A stretch of DNA of 64,000 bases from Microbacterium indicum DSM 19969 (GCF_000422385.1 NZ_AULR01000014.1:1-64000), one strand, 5' to 3'. Shown: positions 17,320-26,409, numbered from the stretch's first letter. Program-made: numbers and translations. The notes: a model not told the origin generated them from the letters alone.

Positions 17320-18389
17320 TGCATCTCCCAGAAGCTCGGACCGACGGGCTCGGTGAAGTCGCTCTGCGCGACGAGGTAGCCCTCGTCGTCGACGGCGATC
17401 GGCAGCTGCGGCAGCGGACGCGAGGCCGGTCCGAAGACCACCTTGGCGCCGTCCGACACGTCGAACTGCGACTGGTGGCACGGGCACAGCAGGTGGTGCG
17501 TCTGCTGCTCATACAGGGCGACGGGGCAGCCGACGTGGGTGCAGACCTTGGAGTACGCGACGATGCCGTCGTACGACCAGCTCTTGCGCTCCTCGGTCTC
17601 GGTGATCTGCTCCGGGGGCATGCGGACCATGAGGACCATGGCCTTGGCCTTCTCCTCGAGGTAGCCGTCGGTGTGCGACGTCGCCGCGAGCTTCTCGGGG
17701 ATCACGTGGAACGCGGAGCCGAGGGTGACGTCGCTCGCCTTGATGCGGGTTCCGTCGGGGTCGCGGGTGAGGTACGCGCCCTCCTCCCACATGGTCTGCT
17801 TGAGCAGCTCGACGGGGTGGCCCGCGAGCGGGTTCTCCTCGGAGGAGTGCGGAGCGAGACCGCGGAAGAGCGTGATGCCCGGGAGGATCGAGGCGGCGAC
17901 CGCCGCGAAGAGCGAGTTGCGGATCATCTTGCGACGACCGAAGCCCGACTCCTCGTTGGCCGCCTCGAAGCTCTTGATGACCGCGGCGCGCGTGCTCTCC
18001 GAGCCGCGCGTCGAGTGGCGCATCTCGACGTGCTCCTTGTCGCTCATGAGCGACTTGGACCAGTGGATCGCGCCGATGCCGATCGAGAGCAGCGCGAGAG
18101 CGATGCCCAGACCGATGAACATGTTGTTGTGGCGGATCGAGGTCAGCTGCTGGTCCTCGATCGGGAAGAGCATGTAGGCCGCGATGGCCCAGATGCTGCC
18201 CGCGACCGACAGGTAGAACAGCGTGTAGATCGTGCGCTCGGCGCGCTTCTCAGCCGCCGGGTCCTTGTCGGTGATGCGCTCGCGGTGCGGCGGGAGGCCC
18301 GGGTTCTGCACCGGGTCGTCGATCGACACGGCGAGGCCAGCCGAAGGCCGGTAGGCCTGCAGCTCGCCCTGCGAATCGTCGTTGTGCAT
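17316..18389 (-). CDS. qcrA: Rieske iron-sulfur subunit of the bc1 complex
   Basis: QcrA moves electrons from quinol to cytochrome c through a [2Fe-2S] cluster. The 357-residue protein has the actinobacterial plan: an acidic N-terminus, a pair of helices (about residues 65-115), a third helix after GFGRRKMIRNSLF, then the Rieske domain. CTHVGCP begins at residue 283 and LCPCHQSQFD follows, giving all four cluster ligands. I took ATG at 18389 because AAGGAG lies upstream. An in-frame ATG at 18422 (MAAEDDVTRST) would make it 11 residues longer and almost touch the qcrC stop. It is coupled to qcrB by overlap. Confidence 0.95.
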   Translation of the reverse strand: MHNDDSQGELQAYRPSAGLAVSIDDPVQNPGLPPHRERITDKDPAAEKRAERTIYTLFYLSVAGSIWAIAAYMLFPIEDQQLTSIRHNNMFIGLGIALALLSIGIGAIHWSKSLMSDKEHVEMRHSTRGSESTRAAVIKSFEAANEESGFGRRKMIRNSLFAAVAASILPGITLFRGLAPHSSEENPLAGHPVELLKQTMWEEGAYLTRDPDGTRIKASDVTLGSAFHVIPEKLAATSHTDGYLEEKAKAMVLMVRMPPEQITETEERKSWSYDGIVAYSKVCTHVGCPVALYEQQTHHLLCPCHQSQFDVSDGAKVVFGPASRPLPQLPIAVDDEGYLVAQSDFTEPVGPSFWEMH

Positions 18390-18424
18390 CGTGCTCCTTG
18401 TCACGTCGTCTTCAGCGGCCATGC

Positions 18425-19243
18425 TCAGTTCGACTTCGCCGTGATCCACACGGCGACCGCGATGAGGCCGCCGATGCCGAAGATCCAGATGAAGAGGCCC
18501 TCGGACACGGGGCCGAGCGAGCCGAGCGTGAAGCCGCCGGGCTGCTGCTCGTTCTGGAGGTAGAGGAGCGACGAGATGATGTCGCGCTTGTCCTGCTCGC
18601 TGAGGTTCGTGTTGTTGAACACCGGCATGTTCTGCGGGCCCGTGACCATGGCGGCGTACATGTGCAGAGCGGAGGTGTCCTGGATGTCGGGCGCGAACTT
18701 GCCCTGCGTGAGCGCGCCGCCCGCAGCCGCCACGTTGTGGCACATGGCGCAGTTGATGCGGAAGAGCTCGGCGCCGTGGGCTACGTCGCCCTCGCCGTCG
18801 AGGACCTCGGCCGAGGGGTACTCGGGGCCGGGGGCCACCGACTGCACGTAGGCCGCGAGGGAGAGGATCTGGTCCTCGGTGAACTGCACGGGCTTCTGGT
18901 CGGCCTGCGGGCCCTGCATCTGCATGGGCATGCGGCCCGTGGATACCTGGAACTCGACCGAGAGCTCGCCGACGCCCATGAGCGACGGGCCGTTGTCGGT
19001 GCCCTCGAGGTTGAGGCCGTGGCAGGTGGCGCAGTTGGCCTGGAAGAGCTTCTCGCCGTCCTCGGCGCTCGCGTGCGAGGTCGAGACCGCGGAATCGTCG
19101 TTCGTGGCCGCGACAGCGGCGGTCGCGCCGGCGTAGACGCCGCCGGTGGCGACGAGGCCGATCAGGATGAGGGCCGCTGCAGCGAGCGGGCTGCGGCGGC
19201 CTCCGGCCTTGCGCTTCTTCGTCATCTTCTTCTCTCGTGACAT
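18425..19243 (-). CDS. qcrC: Dihaem cytochrome c subunit of the bc1 complex
   Basis: QcrC replaces cytochrome c1 and soluble cytochrome c in actinobacteria, linking bc1 to the aa3 oxidase as a supercomplex. The 272-residue protein has an N-terminal membrane anchor/signal (LAAAALILIGLVATGGVYAG). Two haem c sites are present (CATCHGLNLEG and CAMCHNVAAAGG), and a C-terminal helix closes it (GLFIWIFGIGGLIAVAVWIT). ATG at 19243 is taken; an ATG at 19225 (MTKKRKAGG) with GAGAAG upstream is equally plausible. It lies 20 bases after ctaE and 35 bases before the qcrA start used here. Confidence 0.95.
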   Translation of the reverse strand: MSREKKMTKKRKAGGRRSPLAAAALILIGLVATGGVYAGATAAVAATNDDSAVSTSHASAEDGEKLFQANCATCHGLNLEGTDNGPSLMGVGELSVEFQVSTGRMPMQMQGPQADQKPVQFTEDQILSLAAYVQSVAPGPEYPSAEVLDGEGDVAHGAELFRINCAMCHNVAAAGGALTQGKFAPDIQDTSALHMYAAMVTGPQNMPVFNNTNLSEQDKRDIISSLLYLQNEQQPGGFTLGSLGPVSEGLFIWIFGIGGLIAVAVWITAKSN

Positions 19244-19263
19244 GGGTTTCTCGTGCTCCGATC

Positions 19264-19893
19264 TCACTTGAGGAAGTAGATGACGGCGAAGAGGGCGATC
19301 CACACGACGTCGACGAAGTGCCAGTAGTACGACACGACGATCGTGGTGGTCGCCTCCTTGTGGGTGAACTTCTTCACGGCGTATGCGCGACCGATGGTCA
19401 TGAGCATCGCGATGAGACCGCCCGTCACGTGCATGGCGTGGAAGCCCGTCGTGAGGTAGAAGGCGGAGCCGTACGAGTTGGCCGTGATCGACAGGCCCTC
19501 GGTGACGAGCTGCGCGTACTCCCAGACCTGGCCCGACACGAAGAGCGCGCCGAGCACGAAGGAGGCCCAGAACCACGGCACCATGCCCCACGACTTCCAG
19601 CCCTGGCCCTTGACCGTGTACGGCTGCAGGCGCTCGGCCGCGAACACGCCCATCTGGGCGGTCACGGACGACAGCACCAGGATCACGGTGTTCACGAAGG
19701 CGAACGGCACGTTGAGCAGGGACGACTGGGACTCCCAGAGGCCCGGCGACGTGCTGCGGAGCGTGAAGTAGATGGCAAAAAGGCCCGCGAAGAACATGAC
19801 CTCGGAGCCGAGCCACACGATGGTGCCAACGCTGACCGGATCGGGTCGTTTCACCGTTCTCGGTGCAGGGGCATAGGTAGCTGGGGTCGTCAC
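19264..19893 (-). CDS. ctaE: Cytochrome c oxidase subunit III
   Basis: CtaE is the third core subunit of the aa3 oxidase. The 209-residue protein shows the five- to seven-helix pattern of bacterial subunit III, with [18 protein letters not shown] and the conserved [12 protein letters not shown] and [15 protein letters not shown]. The GTG at 19893 is chosen: a CATAAT -10 box lies 6 bases upstream, so it is probably leaderless, and upstream codons are not supported. It heads the minus-strand operon ctaE-qcrC-qcrA-qcrB. Oxidase and bc1 genes are therefore split between two operons whose 3' ends face each other across the SDR/LysR pair. Confidence 0.96.
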   Translation of the reverse strand: MTTPATYAPAPRTVKRPDPVSVGTIVWLGSEVMFFAGLFAIYFTLRSTSPGLWESQSSLLNVPFAFVNTVILVLSSVTAQMGVFAAERLQPYTVKGQGWKSWGMVPWFWASFVLGALFVSGQVWEYAQLVTEGLSITANSYGSAFYLTTGFHAMHVTGGLIAMLMTIGRAYAVKKFTHKEATTTIVVSYYWHFVDVVWIALFAVIYFLK

Positions 19894-19899
19894 CCGTCC

Positions 19900-19905
19900 A
19901 TTATG
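19900..19905 (-). promoter_or_regulatory. -10 box CATAAT of the ctaE-qcrCAB operon
   Basis: CATAAT on the minus strand ends 6 bases before the GTG at 19893. It is the closest match to TATAAT in the window. No clear -35 was seen. Confidence 0.45.
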
Positions 19906-20095
19906 GCCGATTCCGACGCATGATTTTGGCACCGCCGCATGGGCATCGGGGGGACCGGGCATGATGGGGACCATACGAAGGCCCTGGGAGGGCGTCGGGA
20001 AACGGCCGGTCGCGCCGTCAGAACGGGCCGTGGACCTCCGCACGGGGACACGCCGCGGACGATTTCCACGCCGTGTCGAAGAAATCTCGGTGCCC

Positions 20096-20101
20096 TAGCA
20101 T
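20096..20101 (+). promoter_or_regulatory. -10 box TAGCAT of trpD
   Basis: TAGCAT ends 7 bases before the ATG at 20109, consistent with a leaderless trpD message. Confidence 0.45.
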
Positions 20102-20108
20102 CGGCGTC

Positions 20109-21173
20109 ATGACGTCGCCCACCTGGCCCGAGATCCTGACCGCCGTCGTCGCAGGCGACGACCTCACCGTGTCGCAGGCGGAGTGGGCGATGCGCCAGGT
20201 GATGCAGGGCGAGGCGACGGGTGCTCAGCTCGGCGGGCTCCTCACGGCGCTCCGGGCGAAGGGCGAGTCGGTCGAGGAGGTCATCGGCTTCCGTGACGCG
20301 ATCCTCGACGCCGCGGTTCCCCTCCCCGTCGACCCGAACGTGCTCGACATCGTGGGGACGGGCGGCGACCGCTACGGCACCGTCAACATCTCGTCGACCG
20401 CGTCGATCATCGTCGCCGCGACGGGGATCCCCGTGGTCAAGCACGGCAACCGCGCCGTGAGCTCGAAGGCGGGCGCCTCCGACGTGCTCAGCGAGCTCGG
20501 CATCGACCTGCGCCTCCCGGCCGAGGCGGTCGCCGGCGTCCTCGACGAGGCCGGCATCACCTTCGCCTGGGCCGCGGCCTTCCACCCGGGCTTCAAGCAC
20601 GCCGGGCCGGTTCGCGCGGAGCTCGGCGTGCCGACGGTGTTCAACTTCCTCGGCCCGCTCGTGAACCCGGCGCGCGCCGAGGCGAACGCGGTCGGCGTCG
20701 CGAACATCGACACGGTCCCGATCATCACGGGCGTGTTCCGCACGCGCGGCGCGACGGCGCTCGTCTTCCGCGGCGAGGACGGGCTCGACGAGCTCACCAC
20801 GACGGGATACAGCCGGATCTGGCAGATCACGAACGGCGACATGCACGAGTTCGACATCCACCCGCGCGACCTCGGTCTGCCGACGGCGCGCATCGAGGAC
20901 CTGCTCGGCGGCACGCCGGCCGACAACGCCGCGACCCTCCGCCGCACCCTCGCCGGCGAGAAGGGCGCGGTCCGCGACGTCGTGCTCCTCAACGCGGCGG
21001 CGGGGATCGTCGCGTACCGCCTGTCCCAGGATCCCTCGCAGGCGAACCGCAACATGATCCAGCGGCTGACTGAGGCGCTCGGCGAGGCCGCCGCCGCCGT
21101 CGACGACGGGCGCGCCTCGGCGAAGCTCGACGCGTGGGTCGCCGCCTCGTCGCGCGCAGGCTCCGGATCCTGA
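20109..21173 (+). CDS. trpD: Anthranilate phosphoribosyltransferase
   Basis: TrpD joins anthranilate to PRPP in tryptophan synthesis. The 354-residue protein has the PRPP-binding LDIVGTGGDRYGTVNIST-type motif (here VNISSTASI), VVKHGNRAVSSKAGASDVL and the anthranilate-site HPGFKHAGPVRAELG. NFLGPLVNPA and the metal-binding EDGLDELTTT follow. The ATG at 20109 is chosen because of the -10 box 7 bases upstream. It stands alone; other trp genes are not here. It shares a 215-base intergenic region with the divergent ctaE operon. Confidence 0.96.
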   Translation: MTSPTWPEILTAVVAGDDLTVSQAEWAMRQVMQGEATGAQLGGLLTALRAKGESVEEVIGFRDAILDAAVPLPVDPNVLDIVGTGGDRYGTVNISSTASIIVAATGIPVVKHGNRAVSSKAGASDVLSELGIDLRLPAEAVAGVLDEAGITFAWAAAFHPGFKHAGPVRAELGVPTVFNFLGPLVNPARAEANAVGVANIDTVPIITGVFRTRGATALVFRGEDGLDELTTTGYSRIWQITNGDMHEFDIHPRDLGLPTARIEDLLGGTPADNAATLRRTLAGEKGAVRDVVLLNAAAGIVAYRLSQDPSQANRNMIQRLTEALGEAAAAVDDGRASAKLDAWVAASSRAGSGS

Positions 21174-21222
21174 CATCGCGCCCACGTAGCATGGGCCGAA
21201 CGCAACCCCAGGAGTGGTCTCA

Positions 21223-21789
21223 ATGGAATGGCTCGTACCGGTTCTGATCGTCGCCGCGATCCTGGTGATCGCCGGGATCTACCTGTGGGCGACGTACAAA
21301 TCGCTCGTGTCGCTCGGCGCGCGCGTCGACGAGGCGTGGAGCGCGATCGACGAGCAGGTCCGCAGCAGGGCCGACCTCGTGCCCGGCCTCATCGACACCG
21401 TCTCGGGGTACGCCGCGCACGAGAAGGCCGTCTTCGAGAACGTGACGCGGGCGCGCACCGACGTGCTCTCGGCTGAGGGCCCCGCCGCCGCGGGCGTCGC
21501 CGAGTCGCGCATGCAGAAGGCGCTCTCGAGCGTCTTCGCGCTCGCCGAGGGGTACCCGGCGCTCCAGGCGAACCAGACCTACCTGCAGCTGCAGACGGCG
21601 CTCGTCGACGCCGAGGACGGGATCCAGACCTCCCGCCGCTTCTACAACGGCGGCGTCCGCGAGCTGAACGTCAAGGTCAAGCAGTTCCCGAGCAATCTCT
21701 TCGCCGGGCGCCGGGGCCTCTCGGGGCGCGAGTACTTCGAGTCCGAGGACGCCGCCGCGATCTCGGCGCCGCCGCGAGTGCAGTTCTGA
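21223..21789 (+). CDS. LemA family protein
   Basis: The 188-residue membrane-anchored protein has one N-terminal helix (WLVPVLIVAAILVIAGIYLW). A helical LemA domain follows (YKSLVSLGARVDEAWSAID, then LVPGLIDTVSGYAAHEKAVF, and FYNGGVRELNVKVKQFPSNL). The role of the family is not firmly known. The ATG at 21223 follows AGGAG at 8 bases; a GTG at 21214 overlaps that site and is less likely. A transporter-like gene begins 16 bases after the stop, suggesting a small operon with it and ilvA. Confidence 0.9.
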   Translation: MEWLVPVLIVAAILVIAGIYLWATYKSLVSLGARVDEAWSAIDEQVRSRADLVPGLIDTVSGYAAHEKAVFENVTRARTDVLSAEGPAAAGVAESRMQKALSSVFALAEGYPALQANQTYLQLQTALVDAEDGIQTSRRFYNGGVRELNVKVKQFPSNLFAGRRGLSGREYFESEDAAAISAPPRVQF

Positions 21790-21805
21790 CGACGCGGCGA
21801 GCGAC

Positions 21806-23026
21806 ATGAGCGAAGCCCCCGGCCGCCGCGGCCTCTTCGGACGCCGTCGCGACGACGAGACCGCCCCCGACGAGAGCGCGCCCGACCGCCCCTCCCACGA
21901 CGACGCCGTCCCGCCCGCGCTGCGCGTCGCGGCCGCTTACGGGTGGCGGCTCCTCGTCCTCGTCGCGGTCGTCGCGGTCGTCGTGTGGCTCGTGATCAAG
22001 CTCTCGGGCGTCGTGATCCCGCTGCTCGTCGCCGTGCTCCTCACAGCCCTGCTGTGGCCGGCGTTCGGCTGGCTCGTGTCGATGCGCGTGCCGCGCTGGC
22101 TCGCGATCGTCCTGACCGTCGTCGGCACCGCGGCGATCGTGACGGGCCTCGTGTGGCTCGTCGTGTGGCAGATCTCGGATCAGGCGGGCGCCGTCCGCGT
22201 CCGCGCCGTCGAGCGCTGGAACGAGTTCGAGGCGTGGCTCATGTCGACGGGCGTCTTCGCCGACGACGACCTCTCGCAGGGCTTCAGCTTCGTCACGAAC
22301 TTCCTCAGCGATCAGTCGGACGTCATCGTCGACAGCGTGCTCTCGCTCGGCTCGACGATCGGCCACATCGGGGCGGGAGCCCTCATCGCGCTCTTCTCGA
22401 TGATCTGCTTCCTCTTCGACGGCGAGGGAATCTGGCGCTGGACGAAGAAGCTCTTCCCCCGCGTCGCGCGCCAGGCCGTCGACGGGGCCGCCCGCAACGG
22501 CTGGAAGACGCTCGTCAGCTACGCCCGCACCCAGCTGTTCGTGGCGTCGATCGACGCGATCGGCATCGGCGTCGGGGCCGCGCTCCTCGGCGTCCCGCTC
22601 GCGATCCCCATCGGCGTCACGGTGTTCCTCGCGTCGTTCGTGCCCTTCGTCGGCGCGATCGTCTCGGGGGCGCTCGCGGTCGTGATCGCGCTCGCCGACG
22701 AGGGGCCGTGGATCGCCCTCGCGATGCTCGGCGTCGTCCTGCTCGTCCAGCAGGTCGAGAGCCACATCCTGCAGCCCCTGATCATGGGCGCCGCCGTGAA
22801 GGTGCACCCGCTCGCGGTCGTGCTCGTCGTGCTCGCGGGATCGATGGTCGGCGGTATCGCCGGCGCACTCTTCGCCGTGCCGCTCGCCGCGTTCGTGAAC
22901 GTCGTCGCCGTCACGCTCGCGAGCGGCTCCTGGCGCACGGGCGACGTGCCCGACGAGAACCTGATGTGGAGAACCGAGCCCAGGACCCTGGGCCGCGGTG
23001 ACGAGAGGAACGAGGACCCCCGGTGA
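21806..23026 (+). CDS. AI-2E family transporter (permease)
   Basis: The 406-residue integral membrane protein belongs to the AI-2E/TqsA-like permease family. An acidic and basic N-terminus (about 45 residues) precedes eight predicted helices. The diagnostic region FLASFVPFVGAIVSGALAVV lies at about residues 270-290, and VQQVESHILQPLIMGAAVKV is the most conserved family motif. Members export autoinducer-2, or act as Na+/H+ antiporters in some species, so the substrate here is open. Its stop overlaps the ilvA start (GTGA). Confidence 0.9.
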   Translation: MSEAPGRRGLFGRRRDDETAPDESAPDRPSHDDAVPPALRVAAAYGWRLLVLVAVVAVVVWLVIKLSGVVIPLLVAVLLTALLWPAFGWLVSMRVPRWLAIVLTVVGTAAIVTGLVWLVVWQISDQAGAVRVRAVERWNEFEAWLMSTGVFADDDLSQGFSFVTNFLSDQSDVIVDSVLSLGSTIGHIGAGALIALFSMICFLFDGEGIWRWTKKLFPRVARQAVDGAARNGWKTLVSYARTQLFVASIDAIGIGVGAALLGVPLAIPIGVTVFLASFVPFVGAIVSGALAVVIALADEGPWIALAMLGVVLLVQQVESHILQPLIMGAAVKVHPLAVVLVVLAGSMVGGIAGALFAVPLAAFVNVVAVTLASGSWRTGDVPDENLMWRTEPRTLGRGDERNEDPR

Positions 23027-24258
23027 CGCACGCCGACCTGCCCGCGCTGAGCGAGTTCGAGGAGGCCGCGCGCGGCCTCGAACCGGTGATCGAGCGGACC
23101 CCGATCCAGTTCTCGCAGCACCTCACCGACGTCCTCGGCGCCCCCGTGCTCCTGAAGCTCGAGAACCTCCAGCGCACGGGCTCGTTCAAGGTCCGCGGCG
23201 CGACGCACCGCCTCTCCCGCCTCACGGCCGAGGAGCGTGCGCGCGGCGTCATCGCGGCGTCGGCCGGCAACCACGCGCAGGGCGTCGCCCTCGCCGCGCA
23301 GCAGCTCGGCATCCCCGCGACGATCTACATGCCGCTCGGAGTCCCTGTCCCCAAGCTGCTCGCGACGCGCGGCTACGGGGCCGAGGTCGTGCTCGAGGGC
23401 GAGACGGTCGAGGTGGGGCTGCGCCTCGCGGCCGAGCAGTCGGAGCGCGACGGCGCCGTCTTCATCCACCCCTTCGACCACCGCGACATCATCGTCGGCC
23501 AGGGGACGCTCGCGCTCGAGCTCCTCGACCAGGCGCCCGAGGTCGAGACGATCATCGTCGGCATCGGCGGCGGCGGGCTCATCTCCGGCGTCGCGGCGGC
23601 CGCCAAGGCGCGCGCCGAGGCCGACGGGCGCACGGTGCGGATCATCGGCGTGCAGTCCGAGCACGCCGCCGCCTACCCCGTCTCGCTCGAGGCGGGGGAG
23701 CCCGTCTCGGTCACGACGACCCCGACGATCGCCGACGGGATCCTCGTCGCGCGCCCGGGCGCCCAGAACTTCGCGATCGTGCGCGAGCTCGTCGACGAGG
23801 TCGTCACCGTGAGTGACGACGACATCGCCCGAGCGATCCTGACGATCATCGAGCGCACGAAGCAGGTCGTCGAGCCCGCTGGCGCCGTCGGCGTCGCCGC
23901 GATCCTCGCCGGCAAGATCCGCGCGCAGGGCCCCACGGCCGTGATCCTCTCGGGCGGGAACATCGATCCGCTCGTCCTGCAGCGCGTCGTCGCCCACGGT
24001 CTCGCCGCCGCGGGCCGCTACATGACGATCCGCATCCCGCTTCCCGACCGTCCCGGTCAGCTCGTGACGGTGTCGGAGCTGCTCGCGCAGGCGGGAGCGA
24101 ACGTCATCGAGGTGCTGCACACGCGGCACGGGCAGGGCATGCAGATCAACGAGGTCGTCCTGCAGATCTCGGTCGAGACGCGCGGCGAGGAGCACCGCGC
24201 CCTCGTGCTCGAGCAGCTGCGGGGCGGCGGCTTCCGCCCCGAGATCCTGCCCGATTAG
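23023..24258 (+). CDS. ilvA: Threonine ammonia-lyase
   Basis: The PLP enzyme deaminates threonine to 2-oxobutyrate, the first step of isoleucine synthesis. The PLP lysine is Lys56 in TGSFKVRGAT. The glycine-rich phosphate loop is GIGGGGLISG, and SAGNHAQG is present. The 411-residue protein ends with one ACT-like regulatory domain (about residues 330-411, RIPLPDRPGQLVTVSELLAQ), as in the shorter actinobacterial and TdcB-like forms. The GTG at 23023 overlaps the transporter stop. A hairpin at 24276-24312 separates it from convergent greA. Confidence 0.94.
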   Translation: MTHADLPALSEFEEAARGLEPVIERTPIQFSQHLTDVLGAPVLLKLENLQRTGSFKVRGATHRLSRLTAEERARGVIAASAGNHAQGVALAAQQLGIPATIYMPLGVPVPKLLATRGYGAEVVLEGETVEVGLRLAAEQSERDGAVFIHPFDHRDIIVGQGTLALELLDQAPEVETIIVGIGGGGLISGVAAAAKARAEADGRTVRIIGVQSEHAAAYPVSLEAGEPVSVTTTPTIADGILVARPGAQNFAIVRELVDEVVTVSDDDIARAILTIIERTKQVVEPAGAVGVAAILAGKIRAQGPTAVILSGGNIDPLVLQRVVAHGLAAAGRYMTIRIPLPDRPGQLVTVSELLAQAGANVIEVLHTRHGQGMQINEVVLQISVETRGEEHRALVLEQLRGGGFRPEILPD

Positions 24259-24275
24259 GCTCGCGCCGGATACCT

Positions 24276-24312
24276 GAAGGGCGCTCCCTCCGAGACGGAG
24301 AGGGCGCCCTTC
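24276..24312. terminator. Bidirectional hairpin between ilvA and greA
   Basis: GAAGGGCGC at 24276 pairs with GCGCCCTTC ending at 24312. The stem continues through CCCTCCG/CGGAGAGG with two wobble or mismatch positions. Confidence 0.7.
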
Positions 24313-24326
24313 GCGTTCGCGCGACG

Positions 24327-24815
24327 TCAGCCGCCGTACGTCTCGACGTTCAGGATCTCGACGGGGATCTCCTTGCCGTTCGGCGCCGTGTACGAGCCCG
24401 TGTCGCCGATCTTCATGCCGATGATCGACGCGCCGAGCGCGCTCTGCTCGCTGTACACGTTGAGGTCGTCGTCGCCGCCCGCGATCTCGCGGCTGCCGAG
24501 GAGGAAGCGCTCCTCGTCGCCGAAGATGCACGCCGTGATGACGGTGCCGGGGCGCACGACGCCGTCGGCCTCGGGCGCCTCGCTGATCTGCGCCTCCTTG
24601 AGCATCGCCGTGAGCTGGCGGATGCGGGCCTCGATCTTGCCCTGCTCGTCCTTGGCCGCGTGATAGCCGCCGTTCTCGCGCAGGTCGCCCTCTTCGCGGG
24701 CGAGCTCGATGCGCTTGGCGATGTCCTCGCGGCCCTCGGTCGAGAGCTGCTCCAGCTCGGCGGCGAGGCGGTCGTATGCCTCCTGCGTGAGGAAGGATGC
24801 GTTGTCGTTCGACAT
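24327..24815 (-). CDS. greA: Transcription elongation factor GreA
   Basis: GreA rescues backtracked RNA polymerase by stimulating transcript cleavage. The 162-residue protein has the N-terminal coiled coil with the acidic tip EEGDLRENGGYHAAKDEQGK (the actinobacterial form of DLSENAEYHAAK). The C-terminal FKBP-like domain is RPGTVITACI to the end. The ATG at 24815 follows AGGAGAAC. It is followed 48 bases upstream on the same strand by the DUF4307 gene. Confidence 0.96.
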   Translation of the reverse strand: MSNDNASFLTQEAYDRLAAELEQLSTEGREDIAKRIELAREEGDLRENGGYHAAKDEQGKIEARIRQLTAMLKEAQISEAPEADGVVRPGTVITACIFGDEERFLLGSREIAGGDDDLNVYSEQSALGASIIGMKIGDTGSYTAPNGKEIPVEILNVETYGG

Positions 24816-24863
24816 AGGAGTTCTCCTGATGAGTGTCCGGATGGTCCGGCTATCCGGGTGAAT

Positions 24864-25262
24864 CTACCCGAGGCGGCAACCCGTCACATAACCGGTGTTG
24901 GCCTCGGCCGTCGTGGGCAGGACGCCCGTGTAGTCGCTCGACACCGAGTCGGTCGGCGCGATCTCGACGACCTTCCAGCCGACGATGCCGTACTGCTCGT
25001 CGAGCGCCTCGAGCGTGCAGTAGACGGAGTCGTCGGCGTGGGCGCCCGTGATCCGGAACGACACCTCGACGGAGGACTCGTCGGTCACGGTGAAGCCCGT
25101 GTCGTCGGCGTCGATGCTCTGGGCGCTGCTGCCCGAGCTCGTGATCCAGGTGATCCACACGACCCCGACGACCACGATGACGATGACGCCGATCCAGGTC
25201 GCGATGCGGGAGCTTCGCGCCGTGCGTCCGTAGCGCTCGTCGAGCTGCTGCTGGGTCGTCAC
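24864..25262 (-). CDS. DUF4307 family single-pass membrane protein
   Basis: The 132-residue protein has a short cytosolic N-terminus (TQQQLDERYGRTARSSR), one helix (about residues 22-44) and a beta-rich outer domain. Two cysteines (VYCTLEA and VTGCRLG) could form a disulfide. DUF4307 proteins commonly sit beside greA in actinobacteria; their function is unknown. I chose GTG at 25262, with GAGG 8 bases upstream. The next gene upstream (25353) is divergent. Confidence 0.85.
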   Translation of the reverse strand: MTTQQQLDERYGRTARSSRIATWIGVIVIVVVGVVWITWITSSGSSAQSIDADDTGFTVTDESSVEVSFRITGAHADDSVYCTLEALDEQYGIVGWKVVEIAPTDSVSSDYTGVLPTTAEANTGYVTGCRLG

Positions 25263-25352
25263 GCGGGGGCCTCGCAATCTGCCGCGTCACAGCGGGCGCG
25301 GACTAGGGTGATGAGGTTCCAGATTAGTCGCCCCCGGTTCAGGAGCAGGTGC

Positions 25353-25646
25353 ATGCACGTCCTCACACTCGTCTTGACGGGACTCAAGGAGACACCCGTC
25401 CCGCAGGTCACCGTCGACGCCGACGCCGTGACGCCCGGTCCGTGGGGGTTCGCGGTCCTCGCGCTCGTCGCGATCGCCGTCGTCCTGCTCGTGCTCGACA
25501 TGCTGCGCCGCGTGCGCCGCGCGCGCTATCGCGACGAGGCGCGCGAGGCGCTCGACGCGGAGGAGGCCGCCGCCCGCCGCGCGGACGAGGGCGACGGGGT
25601 CGCGGAGCCCGACGGATCCGCTGAGGGCGGCGTCAGCCCGCGTTGA
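25353..25646 (+). CDS. Small single-pass membrane protein
   Basis: The 97-residue product is of unknown function. A short outer N-terminus precedes one helix (WGFAVLALVAIAVVLLVLDM, about residues 32-51). A highly charged cytosolic tail follows (RRVRRARYRDEAREALDAEE), rich in Ala/Glu/Arg and probably helical. The ATG at 25353 follows AGGAG at 7 bases. Its last 14 bases overlap the end of the convergent hemolysin III gene. Nothing indicates a partner. Confidence 0.7.
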   Translation: MHVLTLVLTGLKETPVPQVTVDADAVTPGPWGFAVLALVAIAVVLLVLDMLRRVRRARYRDEAREALDAEEAAARRADEGDGVAEPDGSAEGGVSPR

Positions 25647-26340
25647 AGGCCGGCTGCAGCGCGATGAGGAGCGCCGCGGTCCAGTGGCACAGGAACGCCA
25701 GCACGGTGCACACGTGGAAGATCTCGTGGAAGCCGAAGTGGTGCGGCCACGGGTTCGGCTTCTTGATCGCGTAGACGACGGCTCCGACGGTGTACAGGAC
25801 GCCGCCGATGATGACGAGGATCATCATGGGCGACGACGCTCGGAAGAGGTCGGGCATGTACATGACGGCCGCCCAGCCGAGCGCGAGGTAGAGCGCGACA
25901 TAGAGCCAGCGGGGCGCGCCGATCCAGAGGACGCGGAACAGGATCCCGAGGATCGCGCCGCCCCACACGATCGACAGCAGCAGGACCGACTTCTCGGGCG
26001 GCAGGGCCAGGACGCCGAGGGGCGTGTAGGTGCCCGCGATGAGCAGCAGGATGTTCGCGTGGTCGATGCGCTTGAGCACGGCCTTCGTCGTCGGACCCCA
26101 GTTGAAGCGGTGGTAGACGGCGGAGTTGCCGAAGAGCAGCAGCGACGAGGCCATGAAGACGGCCGACGCCCACTTCGCCGGGGCGCCGTGCGCCAGCACG
26201 ATCAGGACGATGCCGGCGGCGAGCGCGACCGGCGCGGTTCCGGCATGGATCCACCCGCGCCAGCTGGGCTTGATCTCGGCGGGGCTCGCGGGCTCGGCTT
26301 CGACGAGCGGAAGGTGTGGCACGGGGGCGGGGCCGGTCAT
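25633..26340 (-). CDS. Hemolysin III family membrane protein (YqfA/PAQR type)
   Basis: The 235-residue protein has seven predicted helices and the PAQR metal motifs: GNSAVYHRFNW with Ser and His, and FGFHEIFHVCTVLAFLCHWT with two His near the C-terminus. Bacterial members are intrinsic membrane proteins, possibly metal-dependent lipid hydrolases or osmosensors; haemolysis is not established. I chose ATG at 26340, because TACGCT on the minus strand (26352-26347) lies 6 bases upstream, so it is probably leaderless. It is divergent from uppS and shares an 81-base promoter region. Confidence 0.88.
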   Translation of the reverse strand: MTGPAPVPHLPLVEAEPASPAEIKPSWRGWIHAGTAPVALAAGIVLIVLAHGAPAKWASAVFMASSLLLFGNSAVYHRFNWGPTTKAVLKRIDHANILLLIAGTYTPLGVLALPPEKSVLLLSIVWGGAILGILFRVLWIGAPRWLYVALYLALGWAAVMYMPDLFRASSPMMILVIIGGVLYTVGAVVYAIKKPNPWPHHFGFHEIFHVCTVLAFLCHWTAALLIALQPAFNAG

Positions 26341-26409
26341 CTTGCGAGCGTACGTTGCGCCGTATTCCGACAGCGACACATGCGGCAGACCTTCACCAGC
26401 CGGCCGCGG

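Noticed and set aside
18390..18422. Longer QcrA starting at 18422
   Set aside because: It remains possible, but it lacks a ribosome site, whereas AAGGAG precedes the ATG at 18389.
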